A stretch of 64,000 bases of DNA from Tetrastigma voinierianum (taxonomy: Eukaryota; Streptophyta; Magnoliopsida; Vitales; Vitaceae): the NCBI GenBank assembly GCA_016808115.1, contig JAEQBH010002448.1, positions 496,001 to 560,000 of the forward strand. The letters are read 5' to 3'. Within the stretch, counting starts at the first letter, position 1; each line of letters opens with the position of its first letter. The translations under genes and the position numbers were made by a program. Below, piece after piece: positions 12,618-24,081 of this stretch. The notes below the pieces were generated by a model. The model saw only the letters and a program-made list of their open reading frames with translations. It did not search any database and had not been told where the DNA came from.

Positions 12618-13380
12618 AAATTGATTTTTAAATCAAACATATTCATTCATGGTCCAGTGTATGATTACTCCAATGGGTAAAAATTAAAAAAATAATATCA
12701 TTAGCTATATAGAATATATATACACGATTTATAAGTCAAACTTCAACTTCAAGATGTATATAATTTGAAAAAATATATGAAAAAGAATTAAGAGGATCCT
12801 CTACTAATTTAATTTAATAGAAACACATTAGGTGTCCAGATTTGGCTAAAAACATAACATGTCTAAAGATTTACACATATTTCTCATTTTAAATGTGCTT
12901 TTTAAATCAAATATAATCCCAAAATCAAATACAAGAAATCAATAATGCTATACAGTCTCTTGAATTTTTATGATGAAGATACAGAAAACCGTTTAATTTC
13001 TTTTGGGTAGTCGATATCTTTCTCTATTTAGTCTCTCCCCTCCTCCCCTTCTCTCTTCTTCCCTTTTTTTTTTTTTTTTTTTTACTCGTCCGGATCTCCC
13101 CTCTTTCTTCTCTTCTTCCTCTTTTTTTCTCCCTCCTCTTTCTTCCTCTCTCTCTCTCCCTCTCCCTCCTTCTCTTCTTCCTCTTTTTCTCTCTACCACC
13201 TTTTCTATATAAAAAAAAATCTCCACCACCTTCTTTTAAAAAAAAAAAAACGCTTCTTTTTGAAAAAATGGTTCTCCATTTTTGGCATTGTCTTCCCCCA
13301 AATCTCTATTCCCACCAAACCTTGATTTTTGATTGATTTATTTATTTATTTTTCTCCACAAATTCCTCTCTTTGGATCCT

Positions 13381-13415
<35 letters not shown>

Positions 13416-13512
13416 CCACCTTCTTTAAAATAAAAAATAAAAAATTCATTCTTTTTCTTTTTGTCCCCCAATCCCTCCTTTTTGAAAAAATGGTTCCCCA
13501 TTTTTGGCATTC
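12618..13512. repeat. Segmental duplication, copy A, part 3, with CT-rich tract
   Basis: Collinear with 27637-28010, though copy B lacks about 200 bp (12790-12985). It includes a long pyrimidine tract (13022-13205), poly-T at 13066-13083, a (TA)n run at 13389-13414 and two units of a ~225-bp repeat beginning gaaaaaatggttc. Similarity with copy B ends at 13512, exactly where the next LTR starts. The long open frames here on both strands (12993-13229 and 13003-13212) are low-complexity artefacts. Confidence 0.8.
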
Positions 13513-15984
13513 TGTAAAACCCGTGAAAAAATTTACATTTAGTCATAGAGGAAAAGTTAGGATTTTTCTAGATATCGGATGACGAAACGGATTTCACCCT
13601 TGAAATCGCCTCGCGAAATCTAGTTGAACCAGATGAACTGCGTCGAATTCTGAGACATTCGATTTTTCACGCATTTCGAGATGGAGCGGGCCAATCACGG
13701 GATGCCATGTGGCACCTGACTTGTGGACCATTGGAGGCCAAGTGTCACTCTTGTAGGCTGCATGGAGGTAAGTGGTGTGTATCTAGGCATGGGAGACACA
13801 TGGCGAGCACAAATGCATGTGTCTAGCATAAGGAGTGGATTGAGTAATGGAATGAGAGAAGAATGGATCAAACCAAGAGAGGAAGGGTTAGAACAATTCG
13901 TGAACTAGAGAGAGAAGAGGAGGATGGCTGCTGGGCAAGCTCAGTTCATGGACTGAGGAAGGAGAAGGGACCAGAAAACTGAGAAAGAAAAAAAGAAATG
14001 AAGGAAGGAAAAGGAGGAGGAGCCAAAATCTCCATTGTTGCAAGGTTGAAGGACCAAGGACTTGATCCCCCAAGCTATAAGAGGTAAGGGATCTCACCTA
14101 TTTGGTTTATTCCTTGCTTAGGGCCATGGAAATGGCATTTGGTTGAGTATGGTTGTGACCCTTAATGGAGAAGATTTTATGTATATGGTACATGCTATGT
14201 TTTTGGGTGAGATGCTGTCCAGTTTTTTTTTCCTTCGACCCCATGACCGTGTTTTGGCCATTACTTGGCCATCACTTATCAGAATTGAGTGATTCTAGTT
14301 GCTTGGTAAATTAGAATTATAGGAGAACATATCTTCTTGAAATAGGTCTATCAGGTCGACTCCTTTGGACTCGAGGAAATGAATTCATAGAGGCTATGTT
14401 CGAGGCAGTTTAGTCCTGTTTGAAAAGCGAGTACTCTTGTTTAAAAGCAGTGTTTCCAACCTTGTTCTCCTTGCTTTAATAGTGGTTTTAATTCACTTAA
14501 ATTTTGCTTTGACTTTCTAGGGTTAATCATAACACCGGTTGTGATGGTATGAGCTTGAATCTAAAGCCATTGTGGTGTGGATTAAATTGCCATCTCTTGG
14601 TTAGAGATGACATGATGTCTTTGGTGTGTGTTCGAATAATTGGGATTGTATGTGTTTGCTTTAATATGGACTTGTCTTGTCTTGCGAGTTGTGGGGCCCG
14701 ATATATCATGACTGGCTGGGTGTATGGTTGTGTTAAATTGCTTAGTGAAGTTAGGAGCTGTGGAGATGCATGCTTGTGATGCATTGAATAGAATGTTGGA
14801 ATCTTTAGCATAACAACATGAGTAATGATATTAGACTAAACATATGAACTCGTATTGCATTTAAGGTATAGTCGTTCATGGTACACGAAGATGGTGTCTG
14901 ATATATGTCATCCATGTAAGAGGTCATCTTGCATGGCATGGTATAAAGTGCAATACTTTTACATTTATTACATGCTTGCACGGCAAACATCGCATTTCAT
15001 GGGTGTGGGTGCATTGGTTGTAAATTAACACCGCATATGGTGTTGATGGTGCGGGCTCAGGAAATGGACAATGTCTAAGAGAGTCGCACGGTTTATCGGA
15101 GACTATCCAATGCTTTTGAATTAAAGCGGTTTATCGGAAACTGTCCAATGCTTTTGAATTAAAGCGGTTTATCGGAGTTGTCAATGCTTTTTTGAAATAA
15201 GCGGTTTATGAATGTCAATACTTTTTAGATCGCGGTTTATCGGAAGTATCCAATATACTTTTGAATAAAAGCGGTTCAATCAGATTTGTTAGATGGTTTA
15301 AATTAATAAAACAAAAAGATTTGTTTGAAATGGTTTGCATCATGCAGAGAATCATGGGTGTGTGGTATCGGTCGGCTGACTCGGTATTTATTACCGGTGG
15401 CATTGGGGATGGAGCCGGAGGCTCGGTACACATGGGGCATAATAGAGTGTCTTCTCATATATGGCATGTAAGTTCCAAACACAGATACATAGTCCCGTTT
15501 GGAATGTTTGTGTGACTGTGACACGATCAATTGCATGTGCACCTATGTGGGGAGTAGCCCTTGTCGGTTTTGTCTCTACTGGGCTCGTTAGCTCACCCCA
15601 TCGTGAGACCCCCCTTTCAGGTACATGACACACGCAGGTAGACGACGCTCCTTAGAGGTCGGGATCTTGAAGCGGGCCGGATTGTGGCCTTGACTTGATG
15701 TTTTGTATATGTATGAGGACTGAGTAGTTTTAATACATATCCTGTTTTGTATATTAGAACACACTTGATTTTATTAGATTTATATTTTTGTACCATATGT
15801 GAGAGTGTTATGTTCAGACTCTTACGAAGTGTATAAGGTAATTCCTGTATATTTATGAATTAAATGAGTAGGAATGAGTCTCAACACATGAGACGTATGG
15901 GTGTAATATCGGGACACCCGATATTCACATGTTTCTGTGGGTCGACGGGTTGTCGACGGGACCCTCGGGTTTTGGGGCGTCACA
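13513..15984 (-). mobile_element. LTR (TGTGACGCC family), long variant, no matching target-site duplication
   Basis: Plus-strand reading starts TGTAAAACCCGTG and ends TTTTGGGGCGTCACA. The order of internal blocks matches 10636-12617: gacgaaacggatttcacc, a gaggtaagggat block, ggctcgttagctcaccccatcg at ~15583-15604, and cgacgggttgtcgacgg near the end. It is ~0.5 kb longer and has its own 37-38-bp array at 15080-15290. The flanking pentamers differ (cattc on the left, ataat on the right), and the duplicated host DNA does not resume on the right. Both suggest ectopic LTR recombination or a deletion. Confidence 0.8.
15080..15290. repeat. 37-38-bp tandem repeat inside an LTR
   Basis: About five units of agcggtttatcgga, then a gtccaatg word, then cttttgaatta. 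It sits at the place where sister LTRs have cggagggttgtcca repeats, so it appears to be a re-expanded version of the same internal array. Confidence 0.8.
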
Positions 15985-16354
15985 ATAATAATTTATTTTA
16001 TATAATATTTTAAGAATATAAGAATAAATGATAAATATTTCAAAGAAACTTTATTTTACGAAATATAAAATTTATGGGAGTATTTATTTATTTTAATTTT
16101 AATATTTAATGTCGGACCCATTTGGCCGCGGCCCATAAGGTTGGTTGGGCTGAAACGGATCACGAATAAACATTGGCGAGTGGGGTGACCCATTTTCGCC
16201 GCGACCTAATGGGCTTGGCTGGGTGGTGAGACCGACCATTTCTCACCTATATTAATTACTAGGCACTTGGTTCAAAATATAAGTTGTAGTTTTCAAATCT
16301 TCACCCCATAATAAATCAGGTAGTTATGAATTAATAAGCATACATCGCACTATA
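15985..16354. other. Unassigned spacer between LTR and Copia remnant
   Basis: AT-rich up to 16100, then a GC-richer stretch (16105-16240) with a repeated phrase around ttggctggg/ttggttggg and ggcccataa/cgacctaatggg. I could not assign it. It may be part of the Copia remnant downstream of the integrase fragment, but no frame supports that. Confidence 0.4.
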
Positions 16355-16615
16355 TCAAGAAGTCAATGGGAGTTCCTTATACTCCCTCGAACTGATACAT
16401 TTGAGGAGTACTAAACATTGTATACTGAGAATCAATGCCACATTCCTGAAGGTATCTCGCAAATGGTCCAGGGTTGCGTCCCATCTTATCATATCTACCA
16501 TAATACTCACCACATATGTCAGAATGAACAACTTTGATATTCTTCCTTTGTTGGAGCTCAACTTTTGCTTTGAAAGATTTGAAGGTCTCAAAAGAATCAG
16601 ACTTCTCACGCAAGC
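16355..16615 (-). pseudogene. Ty1/Copia integrase core fragment (C-terminal side of the split)
   Basis: The minus-strand frame reads LREKSDSFETFKSFKAKVEL, then KNIKVVHSDICGEYYGRYD, and then QYTMFSTPQ. This is the Copia integrase core between the LI(R)EKSD motif and the conserved HSD.GGEY and TPQ.NG motifs, with the HSD aspartate still present. It breaks off after TPQ, so the catalytic glutamate region is lost. The frame is cut on its upstream side at 16616 by a solo LTR, and the other half lies at 18624-18783. This is dead transposon DNA. Confidence 0.85.
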
Positions 16616-18623
16616 TGTGACGCCCTAAATCCCGGGGGTTCGTTGACTACCCGTCAACCCGCGGAATACTCGTGGATGTCGGGTAACCTACCCGACATTC
16701 ACGAAAATCGGGCAGAGTCTCCTTTGTACGGAGGAATCTGCCGGATACATCACAATAATATAACTTTGTCCCCGATCGACATCAATCGCATGATGTCACA
16801 TGTCGAGGTAAAAAGCGACCTCTTGGGCCCATAGCACAATACTCATCATCAATATAAACCAACTATATCCAATAGTTTCAGAGTTGAGTTATTCTTATCT
16901 GACATATATTAAAATACTAGAATTCTAGCTGTGTAAAACCATGAAAGCCAAATTCGGCTTTCTTCTAAAACTTCGATCTCTAGGATGAGCCGTCTCTCCC
17001 ACGCTCCTGTGCACGTAAAATAATATCCCTTGAGGGTGAGCTAATGCTTCGATGGTGGAATCCACCCTAAAGTAGGCTACTCTGCCTAAGTGCATATGCA
17101 ATGCTCCAAAATAAACACACATTCAAGAAAATGCATGATCCTACTTGAATGTCTAGCGATCATCTAATATCAGAGTCCTCCCGAGCTCCCTCACTGCTAA
17201 GCCACGTATGAGAAACTTAGTTTTATTTGTTTGTGGACAACCCTCCCGTGTATATACTCCAATTGGGCCATCTCAGACGATTGATGATGTGGACTACCCT
17301 CCCGATGTATATCAATTGGGCAGTCTCCAGGCAATTTGATAATATTATGTTTGTGGACTACCCTCCGATATTTATTATTTTTAGACAACCCTCGAACCAT
17401 TCTCTCAAAAAATTACCTCATGCACTCCCACTCTGTCGTCTAAGGTGTCGATTGCATATGGAATGCATGATGCCAATTCCATTATCATTCTATAACACAT
17501 GCAAATATATAATCATGCATATATTCACATAATTTAAATCACACAAACATGTTATGTAATTTCACATCCATTTACATCAAAATTAGCTCACGTGGGCTAA
17601 TAATCAAACACGAAACAACTTCGATTTGAATTACTGACCAAACACATCATTTGCAAATTTATTTTACGTAGACACTATTCGGGAATAGTGAAACCCTCGG
17701 TTACTATTCCCGAAAAAATCACCAATCATCGGTTCACTTTGTAAACCCGAATTTCACGGCCATTCTCGGCCCTATACATACCAAAGCACCATTTAATACA
17801 TAATTTCCAACATACCCATCACAAACTTGATCGAGTGAAGCTGCATAGAATTTGTCCATTTTGGGTTTCAAAATTATAACAATTCGGTCCCAGATTTGGG
17901 ACCGATCAACAACCTCACGACTCATTCAACTCAAACATTAACAAAGTACTTAAATGAAGAATAAAACCCAAGTAGGGAGAAACCCTACCTCGCGGAGTTT
18001 GTCGAAACTCCTCAAATCCCAGAAGCAGCTCACTTGCGTAGGTCTCTCTCCACATAAACCGACTTTCCTTCTTGCCAGAGCCATTGCTTGAAGCCCGGTC
18101 GATCTCCCACAATTCTAGAGAGAAGGTAGACGTTCTCTCACTAAAAACCAAAAGCCATAGCCACTGTGAGCCCTTTCCTCCCAGTACGTTTTTGTTTGAA
18201 CTTTGGGATCAAAGAGATGACAACTATTGAGTTTGTCTTTTTTCTAACTTAAACAATTCCAAAAATGACCATTTTGTATTCTTTTCCCGATTTTGACATT
18301 ACCGGCATTATCACGACGTCCATTTCATCATTTCTCTACTCATGCCATATGGCACATGATGCGTGTTATATGTGGCTTTTGTCACATTGAATATCGTTCT
18401 GACTTTTAGAACCACACGATGTAGCGATGTAAATTAGGCATCTTCACGAATTGACCAGTCGACGTGCTAGTTAGATTTCGCGAGACGATTCCAACAGTGA
18501 AATCTGATTCATCATCCAAGATCTAGAGAATAAATTTCGGATTTTTGACCGAAATTTCAATTTTATAACCGAAATTACGATTTTGCCCATTTTTCCAAAA
18601 ATTGGAATTTCTCGGGTCTTACA
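16616..18623 (+). mobile_element. Solo LTR (TGTGACGCC family) inserted in a Copia integrase
   Basis: It begins TGTGACGCCCTAAATCCCGG and ends AATTTCTCGGGTCTTACA, 2008 bp, in the opposite orientation to 10636-12617. The Copia frame enters on one side as GHKYFITLIDDYSHYGFVELI and leaves on the other as REKSDSF, so the ends are fixed by the interrupted protein. The expected 5-bp duplication is not clear (caagc on the left, aataa on the right), perhaps through later mutation. Internal landmarks are the gtggacaaccctccc-type array (17230-17400), gctcacgtgggctaat (17587-17602), the agagagaag...gttctctc pair (18117-18139) and a near-palindrome at 18371-18386. Confidence 0.88.
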
Positions 18624-18783
18624 AATAAGTTCAACAAAACCATAATGAGAATAATCGTCAATTAACGTGATGAAATATTTGTGGCCACCTATAGCAGGAG
18701 GGTTTAATGGCCCATTGCTGAATTGTAGAAAAACAAATTTGATAGCTTCATTGTCAATTAAAGTAGCTTTGATACCCATTGTT
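18624..18783 (-). pseudogene. Ty1/Copia integrase core fragment (N-terminal side) next to a primer-binding site
   Basis: The minus-strand frame gives SNGPLNPPAIGGHKYFITLI, then DDYSHYGFVELI, which is the start of the Copia integrase core; the first catalytic Asp lies in this region. Just upstream (~18770-18783, minus strand) is gggtatcaaagc, a slightly changed initiator-Met-tRNA primer-binding site. Gag, protease and the integrase zinc domain, which should separate the two, are missing. The element is therefore internally deleted, or this is a chimera. A related leader without the integrase occurs at 40375-40396. Confidence 0.75.
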
Positions 18784-18784
18784 G

Positions 18785-19471
18785 AATTATTTTGTGAGAT
18801 CAAGAGCATTTATTAAGTCCAAAACAATTGATTAATAATCAAAAAACCCAATGAACGTATTACAAAATACAAACTTTATTGAACAAAGAAGTATATCAAT
18901 TTGTAGTGTATAGAAAAGCATATATGGAACAAATCCAGAATTATTGACTGTCATTTATCTTCAAAGAAATCTGTAAGGGGGCAAGATCAAAGAGAAATAT
19001 GACTATGATTGAAGATGGATATTTCCTTCTCCCCAAAGAGTGTTCTACCAAACTATTATTAACTTTTATGACTCTATTTACTTATATATAAAGAGGACAA
19101 GGGAACAATTGGGCTTTGATCTAATGAGCTTTGATCAAAGCAAGAGAGAAGATAGAACGATGAGTCTATAGCTAGTTAATATTAAATCATCCCATAAATG
19201 ATCCATAATTAAGATGAATAATTATATAATTATAATTATAATATGATTATTCTTATTCCATAATCAAAGACGATATGGTTGAGTATAAATAATGCAAAGA
19301 AATTATAGAATAAATAATTTGTTTCATTCATCTTTTACACTTTTTTTTTCTTCTTGATACATCTTTGACTCTTGAAGTGTGGAATGAGTTGTGCATGGGA
19401 GAGACATGTAATTAGATGAGTGCAATGTAATCTATTATTGAGATTTGATTCTTGGAAAAGCGGCCCCATCC
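18785..19471 (-). repeat. Copia LTR-like segment, copy b
   Basis: In minus orientation this region ends aattcaacaatg just before the primer-binding-site-like gggtatca, as a 5' LTR should. It is homologous to 4525-5170, and its right-hand part to 25354-25560 (agatttgattcttggaaaag is shared by all three). The gypsy element begins at 19472, immediately after cggccccatcc. The element's own outer end is therefore lost or hidden. Confidence 0.6.
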
Positions 19472-19806
19472 TGATAGGTCCCAGTCAGAAGCAAGAATTG
19501 TAAGGCAGAAAATAGTTCTCTTCGGGTGAGAACAAGACCACCAAGAACAGGAATAAAACTTCTTTTTCTTTTTTCCATTCATCCTTTCTTCTTCTCTTTT
19601 AAACTACCAGTACAAACCAAAATAAACTAACAAAAGGTAATAGCGGTCTTTAGGAGACCAGTCACCCACTACCACAAGTTAAACACATACCCATAATATC
19701 GTAAATAACCCATAACTTTAGGATCCACCATCCCAAAGACCAGTTCCATTATCCTAAATATCTGGGGTTTGGCCTTCTCTCCCTGTTGGATCTTCGCACC
19801 TTATCA
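19472..19806 (-). repeat. Gypsy 3' LTR
   Basis: It starts TGATAGGTCCCAG and ends CACCTTATCA. It is a near-copy of 24082-24414 and shares blocks such as ccaccaagaacaggaataaa and aaagaccagttccattatcc. Confidence 0.9.
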
Positions 19807-19823
19807 ATACCCACCACCTCAAG
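19807..19823 (-). other. Gypsy polypurine tract
   Basis: On the minus strand cttgaggtggtgggtat lies directly before the 3' LTR. It overlaps the end of the polyprotein frame, as is common in small gypsy elements. Confidence 0.65.
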
Positions 19824-19950
19824 ATTGAGCTTGTCCTCAAGCTCGATGTCGGGAAATTGTTGAAACACAATTTCTGCCAGTTCCCATGTTGCATCCTCTG
19901 GAAATTAGAAATTTTTCCAACATGCCCGAGGATTTCATAACTCATTTTCC
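19807..19950 (-). pseudogene. Gypsy polyprotein C-terminal tail, chromodomain-like
   Basis: One minus-strand frame reads DATWELAEIVFQQFPDIELE, then DKLNLEVVG. The TWE...FP..LEDK pattern is the end of the chromodomain-like CR region in plant chromoviruses, which helps direct integration. The frame does not join the integrase without shifts. Confidence 0.7.
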
Positions 19951-20299
19951 TCCGTGGTCCATACGATCAAGAGTCAGTTGAGTTTACAGCCACAAGTGCA
20001 CCGTCATCGTTTATAGGTGGAACATCAGTTGAAGGCTGGGTGTTATCTCCATGGTATTGCTTGAGTAATGACACATGAAAAACTGGATGCACTTTGATTT
20101 GTAGGGTAAAGGCTAATTTATGCGCAGCTGACGGTCACGACCTGAGTGACATAGGGCCATAGAGCGGATTGGACGATTTGTGATATCTTTCGTTTGAAAA
20201 TAGTCTGTTGTCGATATGGTTGAAGTTTGAGAAGGACCATGTCTCGACTTCCAAGTTGGGCTCCCACTGGCGTTTAGCATCCTTGAGAGTTAGCGTCTG

Positions 20300-21300
20300 G
20301 TGATTGAATTTGCGAATTTAACCCCGATTGTCTTAATAAATCATCCTTGTTGCTTTAAGACATGATCCACCTCTTGAACATAAGAATCGCACGGTAGATG
20401 TGCGTCGATTAGTAGGTGGTGATCGACCATAAAGAGCCTCAAAGGGGTGTCATTTTTGTAGACTCATGGTAGAAGTTGTATTGTACGTCCTCTTGCCCTG
20501 AGATATTTGCTCCATTTTAGGGCCAGCGATGTACGAAACAACGGAAGTCTTGTTCTAGGCAACGGTTGACAACTTCCGTTTGCCCATCGGTTTCATGGAT
20601 GATAGGATGAGGCTGAGATTGAGAGCTTGGGCCCGATAGTTTGAAAAACTCCTGCGGGAAATGACTAATAAAAATAGGGTCACGATCACTTACTATAGAT
20701 CTCGGCATGCCATGGAAGTGAGATGATACTATCCACAAATTTTTCTGCTACTAATTTTGTTGTAAAAAGGATGAGTAGAGGGTGAAATGTGCCGACTTAT
20801 CAACGTAGCAACCACCATTATATTCCTTCCCCGAATGAGCATAGCAACCCTTCAATGAAATCCATTGAAATATCTTCACACCTTATCAGGTATTGGCAAT
20901 GGTTTGTAAAAGGCAGATGGGCGAGGTGTCATGCTTTACTTTTGACATCGTCACATTTTTTATATTCTCGGACGAGTTTGATCATGCTTGGCGATGGTAT
21001 TGTCTCAATCGTGACAAGTTCACAGTTACCCCTGAATGTCCACCCATTTTGGGTTATTGTAACTCATATAGAAGTTGTGACCTGATGACTCATTATTTGG
21101 AATCACCACCGCGTCCCTTGTGAAAAGAAGCTCATCTCTCCATCTAAGGTGATGTTGGACGGTGAATTAACTTGGGATTTATATGTTGGACATAAGCATC
21201 ACTTTTGGATGCTTCAGAATGTCATCCCAAATTCCCGTACTAGCAACGCAGATACATTGAGAGATGGTGTTGACACCTGAATAGCGCGTCTGCATGATAT
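20300..21300 (-). pseudogene. Gypsy integrase, broken
   Basis: The best frame is 20517-20738: HFHGMPRSIVSDRDPIFISH, then FPQEFFKL, then ETDGQTEVVNRCLEQDFRCF. This is the integrase core with the second catalytic Asp (SDRDP) and the catalytic Glu region (DGQTEVVN). The motif order is right, but the His-Cys zinc domain upstream and the segment at 20740-21300 are only patchily readable. Integrase would join cDNA to the genome; this copy cannot be functional. Confidence 0.8.
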
Positions 21301-21341
21301 TGTCATGTCGGGACGATATATGATTTCATACTCGTACCCAA

Positions 21342-21600
21342 TCAACTTTGCCACCACATTTTTTGTTGTTCAGGTGTTGCCACACGTTGATCTAAGAAAA
21401 ATTTCAAGCTCCTCTGATCAGTTTTGATGAAGAACTTGCGTCCCAGTACATATGGCCTCCACAACCGTATGGCTTCGACAATAGCTAACATCTCCTTGGC
21501 ATAAATAGACCAGGCTTGTTTGGTGATCCCCAAGGCTCGACTCATAAAGGCTAGTGGTTTACCCTGTTGAGTCAAAATTGCACCAATGCCTTCCCCAGAT
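21342..21600 (-). pseudogene. Gypsy RNase H fragment
   Basis: The frame 21342-21575 reads QQGKPLAFMSRALGITKQAW, then SIYAKEMLAIVEAIRLWRPY, then TDQRSLKFFLDQRVATPEQQ. These are the standard RNase H words of plant gypsy polyproteins, with the catalytic Glu in KEMLA and Asp in TDQ retained. It follows reverse transcriptase directly, but in a different frame. Confidence 0.88.
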
Positions 21601-21739
21601 GCATCTGTTTCAATAGTGAAAGGCTAGTCAAGGTGGCATAGTCAACAAGTAGTAGTCACTTAGCCTTTTTAAGAGTTTGGAAGGCTTTCTCCGCGGCATC
21701 ATCACAAATCTTCCTTTTTTTAGCAAATTTGTTAAAGGC

Positions 21740-22640
21740 CGCGTAATCACACCATATCCTGCTGTTGCGGTACCACGTGAGCCCGGGGGAACCCGCGAAG
21801 ATCAGTGATTGTGATTGGCTTAGGCCATGCTAACATAGCCTCAACTTTCTTCATATCTACTTTGACTCCTTGGTCGGAAATCACATGTCCCAGATACTCC
21901 AGTTCAGTTTGGCCAAATTCACACTTGGAAAGTTTAGCATAGAATTTGTGATGTTGGAGGATGGCTAAAGTTTGTCGAACATGCTCCAAGTGCTTGTTCC
22001 ATGATGGGCTGTAAATAGAGAATATCATCGAACGAGAATGAATTTTCTTAAATGAGCGAAAATGGAATTCATCACGATTGGAAGGTAGATGGGGCATTGC
22101 ATAGTCCAAATGGCATCACCAAATATTCATAGTGGTCGTTGTGGGTTCTGAAGGCTGTCTTGGGAACATCATTTGGACTCACCCGAATCTAATGGTATCC
22201 TGCTCAAAGGTCCAACTTAGTGAAGTAATTTGCTCCATATAATTGTCCCAACATATCTTCCACGGTGGGAATTGGAAACGTCTTTGATAGTGACGGGTGG
22301 GGCTCGATAATCAGTGCAAAAAGGCGAGATCCATACTTTTTTAACTAGTAGTGTCTTTGGGGAAGAAAAATGGTGGTGCTTGAGCGAATCAAACTGAGCT
22401 CAACATTGCTTGCACTTGTCTTTCAATTCGTCTTTTTGGAAATGGGCATAACGATAGGGCACTTGCATTCTTGCATCACATCCCCACCTTTCAATGGTAT
22501 TGTGTGCTCTATTTCACGTGAGGGAGGTAATTCCGTAGGTTCTTGGAACACTTCTTGAAATTGCCTCAATAGTGACCCCATCTCTGATTGTATCTTCCTT
22601 AAGACACAGTTTGTTCTTGCATGAGCCAAGCAAATATGAA
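21740..22640 (-). pseudogene. Gypsy reverse transcriptase, broken
   Basis: The N-terminal side (22423-22629) has LLRQFQEVFQEPTELPPSRE. The middle has HYEYLVMPFGLCNAPSTFQ, then a stop. The catalytic FDD is present in another frame near 22016-22030. The C-terminal side (21747-22109) has SWNKHLEHVRQTLAILQHHK and ELEYLGHVISDQGVKVDMKK. At least two frameshifts and one stop separate these pieces, so no active enzyme is possible. Confidence 0.88.
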
Positions 22641-22879
22641 TTGTTGTTGTCGGGTTTCATAACCATCTGATCCAAATGACATACCTTGAATAGGTGGAGC
22701 CCTTAGACCACATAAACATCTCAATTTCGATCCCACATAGAATTTCATAGTTAAATCCCTTCCAATCACAATTCACGGGACCCGGTGTTTCCAACCATTG
22801 AATTCTAGCACCAAATCAATTCCATGCGGAGTGGTATAGGAAGAAATCGGTAGGAATGGGATACCTTGTAATCGGCGCT

Positions 22880-23070
22880 ACTTGTTTATACTTGCACCTA
22901 AGCGATCTCCATTAGCGACTCGAGCCGGTGAATGGTTTGGATTGGGTTTATAGCATATTCATGATGCTTGCAACTCTTATCACTCACAAAGTTATGGTAA
23001 GCTCCTTTGTCAATCAAAGCAATCATTTATGGGAACCATCATCGCCTCGATCCGCGTACCTTGGACACAT
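22880..23070 (-). pseudogene. Gypsy aspartic protease, active site altered
   Basis: The minus-strand frame at about 22965-23030 reads ALIDKGAYHNFVSDK. The family pattern is LIDxGATHNFI with Ser or Thr at x, so Lys replaces the third position next to the catalytic Asp. The protein would be inactive even if translated. Confidence 0.7.
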
Positions 23071-23439
23071 CCCATCTGTCAAAGCATGGAGAGTTATTTC
23101 CCAAGTTCTTCTTCCTCGGGTTCAGCGCTAGATGCATCTCCATCATAGTTTGGTCCCTCACAGCACCATCGGTTGGCCGCTTGACACCTATGCCCCATTG
23201 TTGTGAATTTCTACCGTTACAATTGGAAGCGCGATCCTTGTGCCCTCACGCCTGCATCTCCTCCCAAGATAAGTGCTTGGCTCCCACGGCTATTAGTGTT
23301 AGGCGTTACTTGGTTTGAATAACGGGTCTCAGGCGTGCAAGCTGGTTTGTTCTTCTTTGTCTAGCCATTGTCCTCCTTCATCGTCTGAGTTCATCGCTTC
23401 TTTGATTGTTTTTAGTTTAAGCAGCGGATTCCATCCAAC

Positions 23440-24060
23440 AATTTCAATTTTAAGGCCCCCGTAAAAGTTCCAATGAGGGCTTCTGTGTCCATCCATGAAC
23501 GAGTCCTAGTTGTTTGAACTTCTTCGATAGTCTTTCACCGTCCAACATTTTAATCCTTGACAATGCTTCATCGAAATCTTCTGCATCGGTTGGACCAAAT
23601 CAAGATCTAATTTCATCCTCAAATAAATCCCCGCTGATCTCCCTCTGTTCTTCACTCATAGCTTTTATGAACCACTGCCACCAAAGGTTAGCCTCCCCTT
23701 CCAAATGGTATGCAGCAAGTCTCACTTTTTGATCATCCGCCACTTCATTAAAATCACAAAACTGATTTACTCGATTGATCTAGACCGTTGGGTCATTCCC
23801 AAAGAATTTGGGAAACTCTAAGCAGATGCTGACACAAATGACGCAATCAGCATGCAGGAGTCTTTGCATTGATCGGCTCGCGCCCCTCGTGGCTTTGGTT
23901 TCGGGTGATCCTTGGCTAGGCAAGAGTGATTCGGATAACCCCTCGGGATCGTATCCTCCGACTTTTGCATTTCTTGCCAAAGCCAAGCTACGTCTGTTGC
24001 ATTCCTTCATGAATTCCTCGACTCTCTCTCAAGTGCCTCGTACGATCTTTGTTGGTTGCC
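23440..24060 (-). pseudogene. Gypsy gag, broken
   Basis: In minus-strand frames I read LEFPKFFGNDPTV, then a VNQF phrase, then VRLAAYHLEGEANLWWQWFI, then EEQREISGDLF. This is the conserved capsid region (FPKF.G.DP..W and HLEGEA..WW) of plant gypsy gag. The zinc knuckle expected further downstream (around 23160-23260) is not readable. A frame change lies near 23770. Confidence 0.85.
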
Positions 24061-24061
24061 T

Positions 24062-24080
24062 CGCTTGGCTCACGATACCA
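24062..24080 (-). other. Gypsy primer-binding site
   Basis: On the minus strand TGGTATCGTGAGCCAAGCG starts one base after the LTR end (24082). It resembles the initiator-Met-tRNA site TGGTATCAGAGCC with changes. Confidence 0.75.
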
Positions 24081-24081
24081 A

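Noticed and set aside
12993..13229. Overlapping open frames on both strands (Arg/Glu-rich and Ser/Leu/Phe-rich)
   Set aside because: Product of a long pyrimidine/purine tract. The same is seen in copy B at 27708-28063.
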